Below, in pieces: positions 32,569 through 41,302 of a stretch of DNA of 64,000 bases; the first letter of the stretch is position 1; every line of letters begins with the position of its first letter. The DNA comes from Phycisphaerae bacterium RAS1 (GTDB taxonomy: Bacteria; Planctomycetota; Phycisphaerae; UBA1845; Fen-1342), in assembly GCA_007859745.1 (NCBI GenBank), contig SMLU01000005.1, positions 62,001-126,000 of the forward strand. The letters run 5' to 3'. The notes beneath the pieces were generated by a model that did not search any database, was not told the origin of the DNA, and saw only the letters and a program-made list of their open reading frames with translations. The position numbers and the translations under genes were made by a program.

Positions 32569-32672
32569 CTGTCAGAACGCGAAGCGCAAGCGAGCGTCGC
32601 CGGCAGGTGCGCTCCGCCTGTCAGAGCGCGAAGCGCCAGCGCGCGCGTCCGGCGGTCGCGCTCGCGTCCACG
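32569..32672. repeat. TCAGAACGCGAAGCGCAAGCGAGCG repeats between operon genes
   Basis: Two forward copies (CTGTCAGAACGCGAAGCGCA and CTGTCAGAGCGCGAAGCGCC) with GC-rich inverted segments separate exbD from the fusion gene. The 191-bp gap has no other feature. Confidence 0.7.
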
Positions 32673-32742
32673 CTAAGACTCCGCTTGCCGTCGCGCGCGC
32701 GCGTCGCGGATAGATGGCCATTCCAAGAGCCGCGAGTCACGA

Positions 32743-33156
32743 CTACTCCGCCGGAACCGTGTCGAGAAACGGCTCCTGTATCCCCGCGGCCTTGCAGATG
32801 TCCAGCACGCGGACCACGTTGGCGTAGGCCGTCGTTCGGTCGCCGCGGACGGCCACTTTTTGCTCCGGGTTGGCCGCAGCCGCGTCGTGGACCATTGTCT
32901 GAAGTTCCTCCGCCGGCATTTTCCGCCCGGCGACGACGATCTCCCCCGCGGCATCGACGTTGATGACAATCTCGCGAAGCGCCGCGCTGATCGGCCCGGA
33001 CGTCTTCGCGAACGGCAGCACGACGTTCATCTCGCGCTCGACCTGCGCAATGGTCGTCGCGAGCAGGAAGAAGATCAGCAGGTTGAAGAGCACATCGGCC
33101 ATCGGCACAAAGTCGATGTGAATGCTCGATTCAACGTCGTCGCTGCGAATCATCAT
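32743..33156 (-). CDS. exbD: ExbD/TolR-family biopolymer transport protein
   Basis: 137 residues, normal for the family. The start at 33156 (MMIRSDDVES) has GGAG 8 bases upstream. A short cytoplasmic N-terminus leads into the single helix IDFVPMADVLFNLLIFFLLATT; the Asp in PMADVLFNL is the essential protonated residue of ExbD/TolR. A periplasmic domain with VRGDRTTAYANVVRVLDICK follows. It forms the peptidoglycan-binding rotor part of the ExbB-ExbD proton channel. It starts 22 bases after exbB ends. Confidence 0.93.
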   Translation of the reverse strand: MMIRSDDVESSIHIDFVPMADVLFNLLIFFLLATTIAQVEREMNVVLPFAKTSGPISAALREIVINVDAAGEIVVAGRKMPAEELQTMVHDAAAANPEQKVAVRGDRTTAYANVVRVLDICKAAGIQEPFLDTVPAE

Positions 33157-33178
33157 GGCGAATTCTCCGCGTGGCCCG

Positions 33179-33976
33179 TCAACCGGTCGCGCCAGACAGC
33201 GCCGCACTTTCAAGAGGCGCCTCCACTGCTGCGGCTTGTCCGTGCCACCCGGAACCTTGCGCGACCGGCCTCTGGTCGGTCTTCCCGGCGTGGAGCGCCT
33301 CTTCCACCCAGTCCGTCGCCGCCTGGTCCAGGTCAACCATGCGCGCGTCGATCCGCCCGTGCAGCACGTGATAGAAAATCAGCACCGGAATCGCGACCAG
33401 CAGCCCGGCCGCCGTGCACGTCCACGCTTCAAAAATGCCGCGCGCCAGCATCTCCGTCTTGCCCAGCGACTGTCCCGACGTCGCCACCGCCTGAAACGTC
33501 TTGATCATGCCGAAAATCGTGCCCAGCAGCCCGAGCATCGTCGAAACCTGCGGCAACGCCCCCAGCAGCCGCATTCGTTGCCGCAGCCGAACCAGCTCGC
33601 GCCGCCCCGCGTCGTCCACCGCCTTCTCCGTCGCCTCGCGCCCCTCATCAATCCGCCCGGCCGCCGCCGCGAGAACGCGCCCCACCGGCGAATTCGCCGC
33701 CCGGCAGTAGTCCAGCGCCCGCTTCCGGTCCCGTCCCGCCGCGCCGAGCCCCGGCAGAAACGCCGCCGGAATCACCCGCCCGCGGCGCAGGATGATGAAT
33801 CGCTCGACGATGACCGTCAGCGCCACCAGCGAGCAGGCGGCGATGACCGCCATCGTCGGCCCGCCGCGAACCGCGTAGTCCCAGACCGATTCGAGCTTGA
33901 ACGCGGCCTCCGGCGCCGCGGCCACCGGCGCAGTCTGGGCCAGGATCAGCCATGCGGATTGGACAAGCACGGGCAT
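33179..33976 (-). CDS. exbB: ExbB/TolQ/MotA-family proton channel protein
   Basis: 265 residues from ATG 33976 (AGGTGA upstream). Signal-like start (MPVLVQSAWLILAQTAPVAAAP), then three helices: GPTMAVIAACSLVALTVIVER, VSTMLGLLGTIFGMIKTF with the channel Thr region, and GIFEAWTCTAAGLLVAIPVLIFYHVL. This is the family layout. It couples proton flow to movement of a TonB/TolA-like partner. The last 45 residues (KTDQRPVAQGSGWHGQA) are encoded by a GACCGGCCTCTGGTCGGTC repeat and look acquired. Confidence 0.92.
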   Translation of the reverse strand: MPVLVQSAWLILAQTAPVAAAPEAAFKLESVWDYAVRGGPTMAVIAACSLVALTVIVERFIILRRGRVIPAAFLPGLGAAGRDRKRALDYCRAANSPVGRVLAAAAGRIDEGREATEKAVDDAGRRELVRLRQRMRLLGALPQVSTMLGLLGTIFGMIKTFQAVATSGQSLGKTEMLARGIFEAWTCTAAGLLVAIPVLIFYHVLHGRIDARMVDLDQAATDWVEEALHAGKTDQRPVAQGSGWHGQAAAVEAPLESAALSGATG

Positions 33977-34150
33977 TGAATCACCTCGCGGACATTGAAC
34001 GACAGAGACACAGAGAATCCGGTGAGACTCGGATGGCGAATAACGAGCGCGCATGTTCCTGCGCAATTTCGCGCTGGTTGTCTCTGAACGCCTCGATCCC
34101 GGCCTTTCGCATTCTCTGTGTCTCTGTGCCTCTGTGGTTAACCTTCCGGG

Positions 34151-37075
34151 TCACTTGCTGCCGCTGCCGGCCGCGTGTCCGGGCGGCGCGGACGCCGTCG
34201 CCGCCAGCCGCTGCTGCGCCATCTCGCCCCAGCGCGTCTTTCCGTGTTTTTCCGCGACCTGTTTGTACTGCGTACGCGCGTCGCCGTTCTTGCCCAGCGC
34301 CTCAAAACAGCGACCGGCCTCAAACAGCGCCGCCGCACTCCACTCCGGGTACGCGTACAGAATGTCTACCTTCAGCAATTCGCGCACGGCGTCCTCGTGC
34401 TGCTTGAGCGCGAACAGGCACTCGCCGATCTGAAACTGCGCCCGCGCCGCCGTCGGACCCTGGTGCCGGGCCGCCACGTCGCGATAGGCGCTGATCGCTT
34501 CGTCAAAGCGCTGCTGATTCTCGCGCGCCCATCCCACGCCGAACCGCGCCGTGAACCACTGCTCCGAATCGGGAAACAACTTGAGGTAGCGGGCCAGCGC
34601 CTCCTCGCTCCGCGGCCAGCGCTGCAGCGCCGCCAGCGATTCGCCCAGCCGCAAGAGCGCCGGACCGAGCGTCTCGGCGGGCGCGTCCTGGTCGGCCAGC
34701 ACCGCCAGGCACTCCACCGCTTTTTCATGCTTACCGCCTCGCGCGTAAGCCTCCCCCGCAAAGAAGCGCGCCGACAGCGAAAGCGGCGAATCAGGCCGCT
34801 CGCTGATCAGCTTCGAAAACGTCGCCGCAGCGTCGGCAGGTTTGCCCAACTCAAACTGGCATACACCCAGGCGATAGCGCGCCTCATCGCGCAGCTCCGC
34901 CGCCAGCGACTTGTGCTCGTCCAGCTTTTCGCAGACCGGGCCAAGCAGTTTGGCCGCCTCGTCGAAGCGCCGCGCCTCGGCATGCAGACCCGCCAGCTCG
35001 ATGGCCGCCCGCGCCGCAAGGTCTCCCGCTCCCCCGCTCGAGAGCGCACGGGCGTACGCCTTGATCGCGTCGTCAGGCCGCTTCAACGATCGCAGGCACC
35101 ACGCCTGTTCGTACAGCAGCAGCGTTCGACCGGCCGCGTCCAGTGCGTCGGCGCTTCGCTCCGCCGCCTGCAGCGCAGCCAGTGCGTCCTCGGTTTTTCC
35201 GGCTCGCGAAAGCGCAATGCCGAGGTCAACGCGCGCCCGCGGCGCCAGTTCATGCGTTTCGAATCGCTTCAGGAATTCTGAAAAACAGCGCGCCGCGTCG
35301 TCATACTGCTTCGCCCCCAGCAGCGCCTGTCCGCGCTGCGCCAGCACCGCGGCGGCGGCGTCCGGCGGGCCGCCCGCGTCGCCGGCGCTTTCAAGCAATC
35401 CCGCCGCCTTCTCATAATCGCCGCGGCGCATCGCGATCGTCGCCAGGTGACGGGCGGCGGCGGCGCGCAGCGACTCATCCTTCGACTCGCCGCGAACAGC
35501 CTCCAAGTCCGCCGCGGCATCATCGGCTCGATCCAGCAGCAGCAGACACTGGCCGCGTTCAAATCGCGCGTGCAGCCGAAGTCCCGCGTCGGCCTCGGCG
35601 TCTTTGGCGACCGCGTCGAACAGCGGCAGCGCATCGGCCGTCCTGCCCAGGCGCTGCTTCGCCAGCCCGAGCTTCAGCCGGGCGGCGGCGGCATCGGGTG
35701 CGCCGTCCCGGGCCAGGTGCGCTTCCAGCAAGTCCGCGGCCTTCTGCCACTCCTGTCGATCAAAGCATGCGTTTGCCAGTTCCAGCGTCGCCGCGCTCAG
35801 GGCCGCGTCCTTCCCCGCGAGCTCCGCGGCCTGTGCGAGAAGCATCTGCGCTTCGTCATGCTTCCCGAGCCGCTGCAACGCCATCCCCAGCCGCAATTTG
35901 GCGCGCGGCGCCTGGGCGTCGGCCGCATATCGCTTCAGGAAGTCCTCGAACGTCCGAGCGGCCTCGGCATTCCTGTCCGAGAGAAACGAGTTCTCTCCCA
36001 GCAGGAACATCGCCTTGGCAGTCAGCGGCGAGTCGCCCGCACTCTTGATCAGCTTCTGACACAGTTCGCTGCTGGCGTCGTACTGTTTCTGCTGGTGGGC
36101 GCATAACGCCGCGAGGTACGTCGCATCCGCCGCCAGCGGGTGCTGCGGATTGTCGCGCAGAAACGCGGCCACGGCCTTGCCGGCGGCCTCAAGCTCACCG
36201 AGCTGATGCAAGGCCGCGGCGCGATCGTAGGCGATCTCAGGCGCCAGCGAACTCTTCGGATACTTGCGAAGCGCCGCCTCGCAGCGCTCCGCCGCCGCCC
36301 GCGCATCGCCGCGCTGCAGCGCGCACCGCGCGTGCCAGAAGGCGGCCTGCTCGGCCAGCGGTGAATCACCCGATCGTTCCAGCACCTGTGACAGGTGCCG
36401 CTCCGCCGCCGGCCAGTCGCCCGCTTCCGCAGCCGACAGCCCCGCGAAGAACGCCGCCCGCTCGCGCAGCGGGCTCTCCGGCCAGCGCGACGCGAAGGAA
36501 GCCGAAGCGCTGATCGCGTCCGCGTGCCGGCCGCCCCGATGCAGCGACTCGATCCGCAGCGCCGCCGCATCATCCGCCAGCTCGTGCTTCTCGTCCGCCG
36601 CGGCGGCCCGTTCGAAAGCGCCGGCGGCCGCGGCGTAGTCCTTCTCGGCCATCCGGCACTGGCCGAGCATCACCTGCACCTCGACCGCGTAGGTGAAAGC
36701 CCTCAGATCGGCCAGTTTCTTCAGTTCCTGCTCGGCGGCGTCGAGCTTGCTCGTGCGAAAAAGGCAGACCGCCAGGCCGTATCGTGCGACCGGGGCTTTT
36801 TCATGCGCCGCGTGCCCGCTGAGAAACTTGCGGTATTCCTCGGCGGCAAGGTCATACATGCCGCGCGTCAGCAGCCCGTTGCCGGCAAGGTAGCTTTGCA
36901 GCTCACCCTGAGATTCCCGGGGGACCCCGGTCTGAGATTCCTGGGGGACCGGTCTCTGACCGGTCTCCGGCTGCTGAGCGCCCGCACGCCCAACGAAGCA
37001 CCCCGCCGCGAGCAGGCAAACCAGCGGAGCAATGCCCGTGATCGTAGCGCGCGTGAAGAATCGAGGTTTCGACAT
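34151..37075 (-). CDS. TPR-repeat lipoprotein (CpoB/YbgF/BamD-like) of the Tol-like operon
   Basis: 974 residues. Start at 37075 (MSKPRFFTRA); lipoprotein signal with Cys after LVCLLAAG. The rest is a very long tetratricopeptide solenoid: more than 20 repeats of the type A-YRLGVCQFELGKPADAAATF and A-FWHARCALQRGDARAAAERC. In the Tol system CpoB is a TPR protein coordinating wall synthesis with outer-membrane constriction; this one is several times longer. It is first of a same-strand run with exbB, exbD and the propeller fusion, with a 174-bp gap before exbB. Just after the signal peptide, ETGQRPVPQESQTGVPRESQ is encoded by GACCGGTCTCTGACCGGTC-type repeats (36910-36970). Confidence 0.85.
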   Translation of the reverse strand: MSKPRFFTRATITGIAPLVCLLAAGCFVGRAGAQQPETGQRPVPQESQTGVPRESQGELQSYLAGNGLLTRGMYDLAAEEYRKFLSGHAAHEKAPVARYGLAVCLFRTSKLDAAEQELKKLADLRAFTYAVEVQVMLGQCRMAEKDYAAAAGAFERAAAADEKHELADDAAALRIESLHRGGRHADAISASASFASRWPESPLRERAAFFAGLSAAEAGDWPAAERHLSQVLERSGDSPLAEQAAFWHARCALQRGDARAAAERCEAALRKYPKSSLAPEIAYDRAAALHQLGELEAAGKAVAAFLRDNPQHPLAADATYLAALCAHQQKQYDASSELCQKLIKSAGDSPLTAKAMFLLGENSFLSDRNAEAARTFEDFLKRYAADAQAPRAKLRLGMALQRLGKHDEAQMLLAQAAELAGKDAALSAATLELANACFDRQEWQKAADLLEAHLARDGAPDAAAARLKLGLAKQRLGRTADALPLFDAVAKDAEADAGLRLHARFERGQCLLLLDRADDAAADLEAVRGESKDESLRAAAARHLATIAMRRGDYEKAAGLLESAGDAGGPPDAAAAVLAQRGQALLGAKQYDDAARCFSEFLKRFETHELAPRARVDLGIALSRAGKTEDALAALQAAERSADALDAAGRTLLLYEQAWCLRSLKRPDDAIKAYARALSSGGAGDLAARAAIELAGLHAEARRFDEAAKLLGPVCEKLDEHKSLAAELRDEARYRLGVCQFELGKPADAAATFSKLISERPDSPLSLSARFFAGEAYARGGKHEKAVECLAVLADQDAPAETLGPALLRLGESLAALQRWPRSEEALARYLKLFPDSEQWFTARFGVGWARENQQRFDEAISAYRDVAARHQGPTAARAQFQIGECLFALKQHEDAVRELLKVDILYAYPEWSAAALFEAGRCFEALGKNGDARTQYKQVAEKHGKTRWGEMAQQRLAATASAPPGHAAGSGSK
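36910..36970. repeat. GACCGGTCTCTGACCGGTC-type repeat inside the TPR lipoprotein gene
   Basis: GATTCCCGGGGGACCCCGGT, GATTCCTGGGGGACCGGTCT and CTGACCGGTCTCC. A related GACCGGCCTCTGGTCGGTC copy forms the end of exbB near 33270. In frame, between lipobox and TPR domain. Confidence 0.65.
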
Positions 37076-37205
37076 GGCCAACACCCGGTAGCGGCCGCGA
37101 AAGCCTGGCGCCTCGTCACGATCTCGTTCCTGGAGCGCATCGCGTCTCGCGCGTGCGCACCGACGGGACGCAGATGCTCCCCGAAATCGAGACCTTGACG
37201 ACGTA

Positions 37206-40200
37206 CTAGCGCGCTTCAGCCGGCACGGCCTCCGTCTCGCGGACCGTGTGCATCGCATCCAGCAGAGTGCCATCCTGCGACACACGCAGCAGCCCCAGCA
37301 GCCCGTTCATCAGCGGCGATGGCAGACTGCCCAGCGGGCCCAGCAGCGGCCCGACGCCGCCCAGCGTCGACGCGGGGCACCCGCCCGGCACGGGCGTCAT
37401 CACTGGCAAGGCGGCCTCCTCGTCATCCGAATCGTCATCGTCGCCGTCATCATCCGCGTCTTCGGCGGCGTCCTCATCGGCATCCGGCGCGTCCATCTCG
37501 TCGTCGATGTCGTCGTGCAGATCGAAGTTGTCGCTTGCGGAGCCGGCCAGCGCCGTGGCCGCTTCAAAATACGCCCGCAGCGCCTCATCGGCCTGCTGCG
37601 ACCAGCCGCCCTGCATCGCCGCCAGGGCGTCGTAATGATTGAACGCGAAGTCCATGTTGGACAAGTTCATCGAGAGCCGCTCGATTGCCGCCAGCGGCTC
37701 GGTCCACTCCTCGGCCCGCTCCGCGGCCTGCTCGGCCTGCCGCTCCAGCTCCTCGGCCTCGATCTCGCTGCGGCGACGCTGGCCTTCCAGTTCCCGTTTC
37801 TGATTCTCCAGCTCGCGAAGCTGCACTTCGATCTGGCGCAGCCGATCGCGGATCATCTCCGCCTTCTCCGGGCTGCCGGCGCTGCCGACCGCCTCCGCCG
37901 CCGTTTCCAGTTTCTCGCGCAGCCGCTCCTGCATCTGCTCCATCCGCCCGGCATGCCGTTCCAGTTCCTCGGCGGCCCGGCGGCGGTCGCGGGCGTAGGC
38001 CCCGCGCGTCTGCGCCATCTCGCGCGCCTGCTGCGCCATCTGCCGAGCCGCGGCCCGCATTTCCTGGGCCGCCGGCCCATGTCCGGAGAACAGGCCTCCC
38101 GGCGGCGCCATGGCCGCGGCGCCGGGGGCGCGGCGCGGCAGCGCCTTGCCGGTCGGGTGGATCAACTCGATGAACAGGCCGAGAATCTCGTGCTCGCGCG
38201 GCGTGGCCCGCGCGCCGAGCTCGTCACCGCGCGGCGTGACCAGCACGGGGATGTCATCACGCGACATGAACTTCACCAGCGCCTCAAGCTTGCTGTCCGG
38301 CAGCTTGTAAGCCCGTTCCTCCCAACCGGAGCGAACCAGCTCGACGAACGGCGCCAACATCTCATGCTGGGCCGGAGTGCCATGGACGATGATGGCGTCG
38401 TCGGCGAGTTGCACGCGCACCGGCACGTCTTCGCGGGCCATCAGTTCATAGAGCGCCTTGGCCTTGTCGCCCGGAAGCTCGTAGCGGCGCGACATGGTTC
38501 CGTCGACCGTTCCACCGAACGCGCCCGGCGGCGCCGGCGTACGACGCTGCGTCGGCGCAGGCGGGGCAGGCGCCTCCGGCGGTCGCGGCGTAGCGTGCGG
38601 GTGCTCGTGCGTTTCGTGCAGGCGGGCGCGCATCGCCTCCAGCTCGGCCCGCATCCGGTCCAACTGCTCGTTCAGCCGGTCCATGTTCTGGCCCGGGGGC
38701 GCCGGCGTCGGCGGCGCAGCCACGGCGGCGCCGCCACGGCCCTTGCCGCCGGCAGCGCCCTTGCCGCTGCGCGCGACGTAACGGTCAAACGTAACCGGAT
38801 CCTCATCCTCACCGCCCGCCTGGCCTGAGAACACCGCCACCGGAGCGCTGCCGCGGACGTGCGGAACCGCCATCACCGGCGGCGTCGCCGCGACCGGCGC
38901 CGTCGGAGCCGTCGGCGCGACCGCCGGCGCTGGCGGCGTACGCCGCGCCTGTGCCACCGGCGCCGTCGCCTTCACGTTCACCTTCACCTTCGCCTTCGCC
39001 GCTTCCTTCGCGGCTTTCTCTTCCGGCGGGCAGGACCAGGCCGGCAGCGTCGCCCATCCGAGCGTCAGCACGGTCAGAGCCACGGCCAGCCCCGGCAGCG
39101 AGCCGGCGGGGCGCTTGCGGTCGGTCATGATCATTTTCAGTCTCCTTGCAAAACGTGTGGCTCTCACGTTCGTCGTCGCCATGCCCACCACGGGCGCGGC
39201 GGAAAAATCGGGCGAACTGTAAGTGCGTGTGCGGATCAGGGCTTCGGCATACGCCCGCCGGCTCTGCGGCATCAGCCAGGTCACCCAGGCGTCGCAGCTC
39301 AGGTCGGCGTCTTCTCGAATGCGCTGCCGCAGCCACCACGCCGCCGGGTTCCACCAGAACACCGCCCCGCTCAGCATCTCCAGCCAGCAGACCCAGTGAT
39401 CGCGGCGATGAATATGGGCCAGCTCGTGGCACAGCACCGCCTTGCGCCCGACGCGGTCAAGCTGCGTCCAGAGCGGAGCGGGCAGGATCAGCCGCGTCTT
39501 GCGGCCACACCACACTAGCGGCGAGACCTGCTCATGGACCATCAGCGTCTCGGGCGCCTGCTGCATGCCCAGCGCGTCGGCGACGTCGCTCACGGCGTAG
39601 ATCACCGAGCGCGGCGCGGGAAACGCGCGCGCCAGCCTCGCCCGGACGCGCAGGACGCGAAGCGCATGCAACCCAGCGGCGAGCAGCGCACCAATCAGCC
39701 AGGCGTACCACGGAATGCTCGGGATTCGTTCGAATACTCCGCGAACGGCTCCGAGCGCGGCGTGCCACGCCTCCGTCCAACCAGTTACCAGCGGCTCACC
39801 CGCAGTCGTCGCGGCATCTTCCTCGGAAGTCTCCTCCGACTGTCCGGTTCGCGGCGCTACCGCCGGCGTTGGCGTCGTACTTGGCGACGTAGCCCGGCCG
39901 CCCTCGGCCGGCGTCGTAGCCCGGCCGCCCTCGGCCGGTGTCGTAGCCCGGCCGCCCTCGGCCGGTGTCGTAGCCCGGCCGCCCTCGGCCGGCGTTGTAG
40001 CCCGGCCGCCCTCGGCCGGTAATTCGCGGGTGGACCCGCGGCGAAACACCGCCGCCGCCGGTTTCTTCAACGAACTGTTGCCGCCACGGGCCACGGGCGA
40101 GCCCCCCGCACCACCCACGCCCGCCCCGCCAACCGCGTCACTACCAACGGGCAAATCGACATCGCGCGGCGCGGCCATCGGGCCCGGCCGCCGCACGCTG

Positions 40201-40748
40201 GAAATATCAGGCCCGCCCGAGCCGGCTGCCGGTGAGAGCCGGTCTGGCAGACGAGGCTCGGGGCGGGGTACGGTGGATCGGAAACTCACATCAGAGCCGC
40301 GACCGTGAGGGAGCGGTGCTGGATTGGCGGTCGCAACAATGCCGGAACTGCCCTGGGGAGTGCGAGCGTCCCGCCCGCGCTGGGTGGAACGGGCGTCCCG
40401 CCCGTTGACTTGGCTGGAACGGGCGTCTCGCCGATCAGATTGGGTGGGACGGGCGTCTCGCCCGTCGAGTTGAGTGGTACCGGCGTCTCCCCCGTCTTCG
40501 GCTTTTACCACGCCGACCGGGTGTTCCGCCCCCCGTTCCGCCCGCGCCGTCATCGCCGGAAGCACCGGCGACCACACCGGCAGGAAGCCGCCCACCAGCA
40601 GCCACGCCAGCACGCTCAGCCACAGCGTGTGCCGCAGCGCCGGCCGGAGCGGAATGACGCGCGTCGCCAGCGCCACCAGAATCACCAGCGTCGCACCCGA
40701 CCACGCTCCGCGCCACAGTGCGTCCGTCAGGGTCTCGATCCAGGTCAT
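37206..40748 (-). CDS. blaR1: BlaR1/MecR1-like M56 peptidase-sensor with extended C-terminus
   Basis: 1180 residues from ATG 40748 (GGGAG upstream). N-terminal helices (ATLVILVALATRVIPL, LWLSVLAWLLVGGFLPVW), a long low-complexity linker, a further helix pair, then the M56 zinc protease HELAHIHRRDH with GAVFWWNPAAWWLRQ and the E-DADLSCDAWV region. After a final helix (ALTVLTLGWATLPAW) the usual sensor domain is replaced by Pro/Ala linkers, two related alpha/beta segments (YELPGDKAKALYELMARED and YKLPDSKLEALVKFMSRDD), a coiled coil and an acidic tail. It is expected to cleave BlaI on a signal. The first linker carries three repeat families in frame. Same strand as blaI, 78 bases downstream. Confidence 0.85.
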   Translation of the reverse strand: MTWIETLTDALWRGAWSGATLVILVALATRVIPLRPALRHTLWLSVLAWLLVGGFLPVWSPVLPAMTARAERGAEHPVGVVKAEDGGDAGTTQLDGRDARPTQSDRRDARSSQVNGRDARSTQRGRDARTPQGSSGIVATANPAPLPHGRGSDVSFRSTVPRPEPRLPDRLSPAAGSGGPDISSVRRPGPMAAPRDVDLPVGSDAVGGAGVGGAGGSPVARGGNSSLKKPAAAVFRRGSTRELPAEGGRATTPAEGGRATTPAEGGRATTPAEGGRATTPAEGGRATSPSTTPTPAVAPRTGQSEETSEEDAATTAGEPLVTGWTEAWHAALGAVRGVFERIPSIPWYAWLIGALLAAGLHALRVLRVRARLARAFPAPRSVIYAVSDVADALGMQQAPETLMVHEQVSPLVWCGRKTRLILPAPLWTQLDRVGRKAVLCHELAHIHRRDHWVCWLEMLSGAVFWWNPAAWWLRQRIREDADLSCDAWVTWLMPQSRRAYAEALIRTRTYSSPDFSAAPVVGMATTNVRATRFARRLKMIMTDRKRPAGSLPGLAVALTVLTLGWATLPAWSCPPEEKAAKEAAKAKVKVNVKATAPVAQARRTPPAPAVAPTAPTAPVAATPPVMAVPHVRGSAPVAVFSGQAGGEDEDPVTFDRYVARSGKGAAGGKGRGGAAVAAPPTPAPPGQNMDRLNEQLDRMRAELEAMRARLHETHEHPHATPRPPEAPAPPAPTQRRTPAPPGAFGGTVDGTMSRRYELPGDKAKALYELMAREDVPVRVQLADDAIIVHGTPAQHEMLAPFVELVRSGWEERAYKLPDSKLEALVKFMSRDDIPVLVTPRGDELGARATPREHEILGLFIELIHPTGKALPRRAPGAAAMAPPGGLFSGHGPAAQEMRAAARQMAQQAREMAQTRGAYARDRRRAAEELERHAGRMEQMQERLREKLETAAEAVGSAGSPEKAEMIRDRLRQIEVQLRELENQKRELEGQRRRSEIEAEELERQAEQAAERAEEWTEPLAAIERLSMNLSNMDFAFNHYDALAAMQGGWSQQADEALRAYFEAATALAGSASDNFDLHDDIDDEMDAPDADEDAAEDADDDGDDDDSDDEEAALPVMTPVPGGCPASTLGGVGPLLGPLGSLPSPLMNGLLGLLRVSQDGTLLDAMHTVRETEAVPAEAR
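39889..40023. repeat. 27-bp tandem repeat x5 inside blaR1
   Basis: Five near-identical units of GTAGCCCGGCCGCCCTCGGC-CGGYGTC, each 27 bp, so each adds nine residues (PAEGGRATT) without shifting the frame. Confidence 0.95.
40289..40497. repeat. Two interspersed palindrome families in the blaR1 linker
   Basis: A GAGCCGCGACCGTGAGGGAG copy (40289-40315, read as LPHGRGSD) and four GGAACGGGCGTCTCGCCCG units about 30 bp apart (40381-40497, read as repeated GRDARxTQ). All are in frame with the gene. Confidence 0.85.
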
Positions 40749-40826
40749 CGCCAGGCTCCCAACCTTGCGGATTCTGCGATCAGCCACTCGTCGGCCGGGG
40801 CCGCATCGCGGCTCGGGCCGCTCGCC

Positions 40827-41225
40827 CTATTCCGTCGTCTTTTCCGGCTTGTCCAGGTCGTCGATGAGCTTGTGCAGTTCCTGCACTTCCGCCGGCGTCA
40901 GGCGTTCGCTTTTGACCAGTTGCAGCACCAGCGGACCGGCTGCGCCGTCGTAAAGCTGTTCGAGCAGCGACCGCAGGCGCGAGCGGCTGACTCGTTCGCG
41001 TGAAACCAAGGCCCGAAAGCGAAAGGCCGTGCCGCTGCGGTCGCTGCGGACGAAGCCCTTCTGCTCCAGGCGCGTCAGAAACGTCTGGACGGTGGTGTAG
41101 GCCAGCCGGCGGCCGCGCTCTTCCAGGTGGCTGAGCACCTGCCGCACGGAGGCCGGGCCGGCGTCCCACAGCACCTTCATCACTTCAAACTCAGCATCGG
41201 GCAATTCGTATTCGCGGGTCGCCAT
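40827..41225 (-). CDS. blaI: BlaI/MecI/CopY-family repressor
   Basis: 132 residues, the family length. Winged helix at the N-terminus (EYELPDAEFEVMKVLWDAGP, SVRQVLSHLEERGRRLAYTT, VQTFLTRLEQKGFVRSDRSG) and a C-terminal dimerisation helix (LTPAEVQELHKLIDDLDK). The family binds operators as a dimer and is inactivated by BlaR1-type cleavage. It heads a blaI-blaR1 pair with a strong promoter and palindrome upstream (41274-41302). The nearest AGGAGG lies 27 bases from the ATG, with a small GGCCGCTCGGCC hairpin between. No beta-lactamase gene is nearby; planctomycete BlaI/BlaR pairs often control other genes. Confidence 0.92.
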   Translation of the reverse strand: MATREYELPDAEFEVMKVLWDAGPASVRQVLSHLEERGRRLAYTTVQTFLTRLEQKGFVRSDRSGTAFRFRALVSRERVSRSRLRSLLEQLYDGAAGPLVLQLVKSERLTPAEVQELHKLIDDLDKPEKTTE

Positions 41226-41273
41226 GGTTTATTCGTCCGGCCGAGCGGCCTCCTCCTACATGTGTCGGAGGAC

Positions 41274-41302
41274 AGTGTACTACACTTGTCGGAGGGTGTC
41301 AA
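41274..41302 (-). promoter_or_regulatory. blaI-blaR1 promoter with overlapping BlaI-type operator
   Basis: On the minus strand TTGACA (41302-41297), a 17-base spacer and TACACT (41279-41274). The -10 box is one half of a perfect 13-base palindrome AGTGTA-G-TACACT (41274-41286). A second ACATGT palindrome lies about 15 bases downstream near 41259-41264. BlaI-type repressors use TACA/TGTA half-sites, so autorepression is the natural reading. Confidence 0.7.

Noticed and set aside
37248-38828. 526-residue plus-strand frame opposite blaR1
   Set aside because: Shadow of a real gene: blaR1 has the M56 motif, membrane helices and a ribosome site. The opposite frame is Arg/Gln-rich with no domain.
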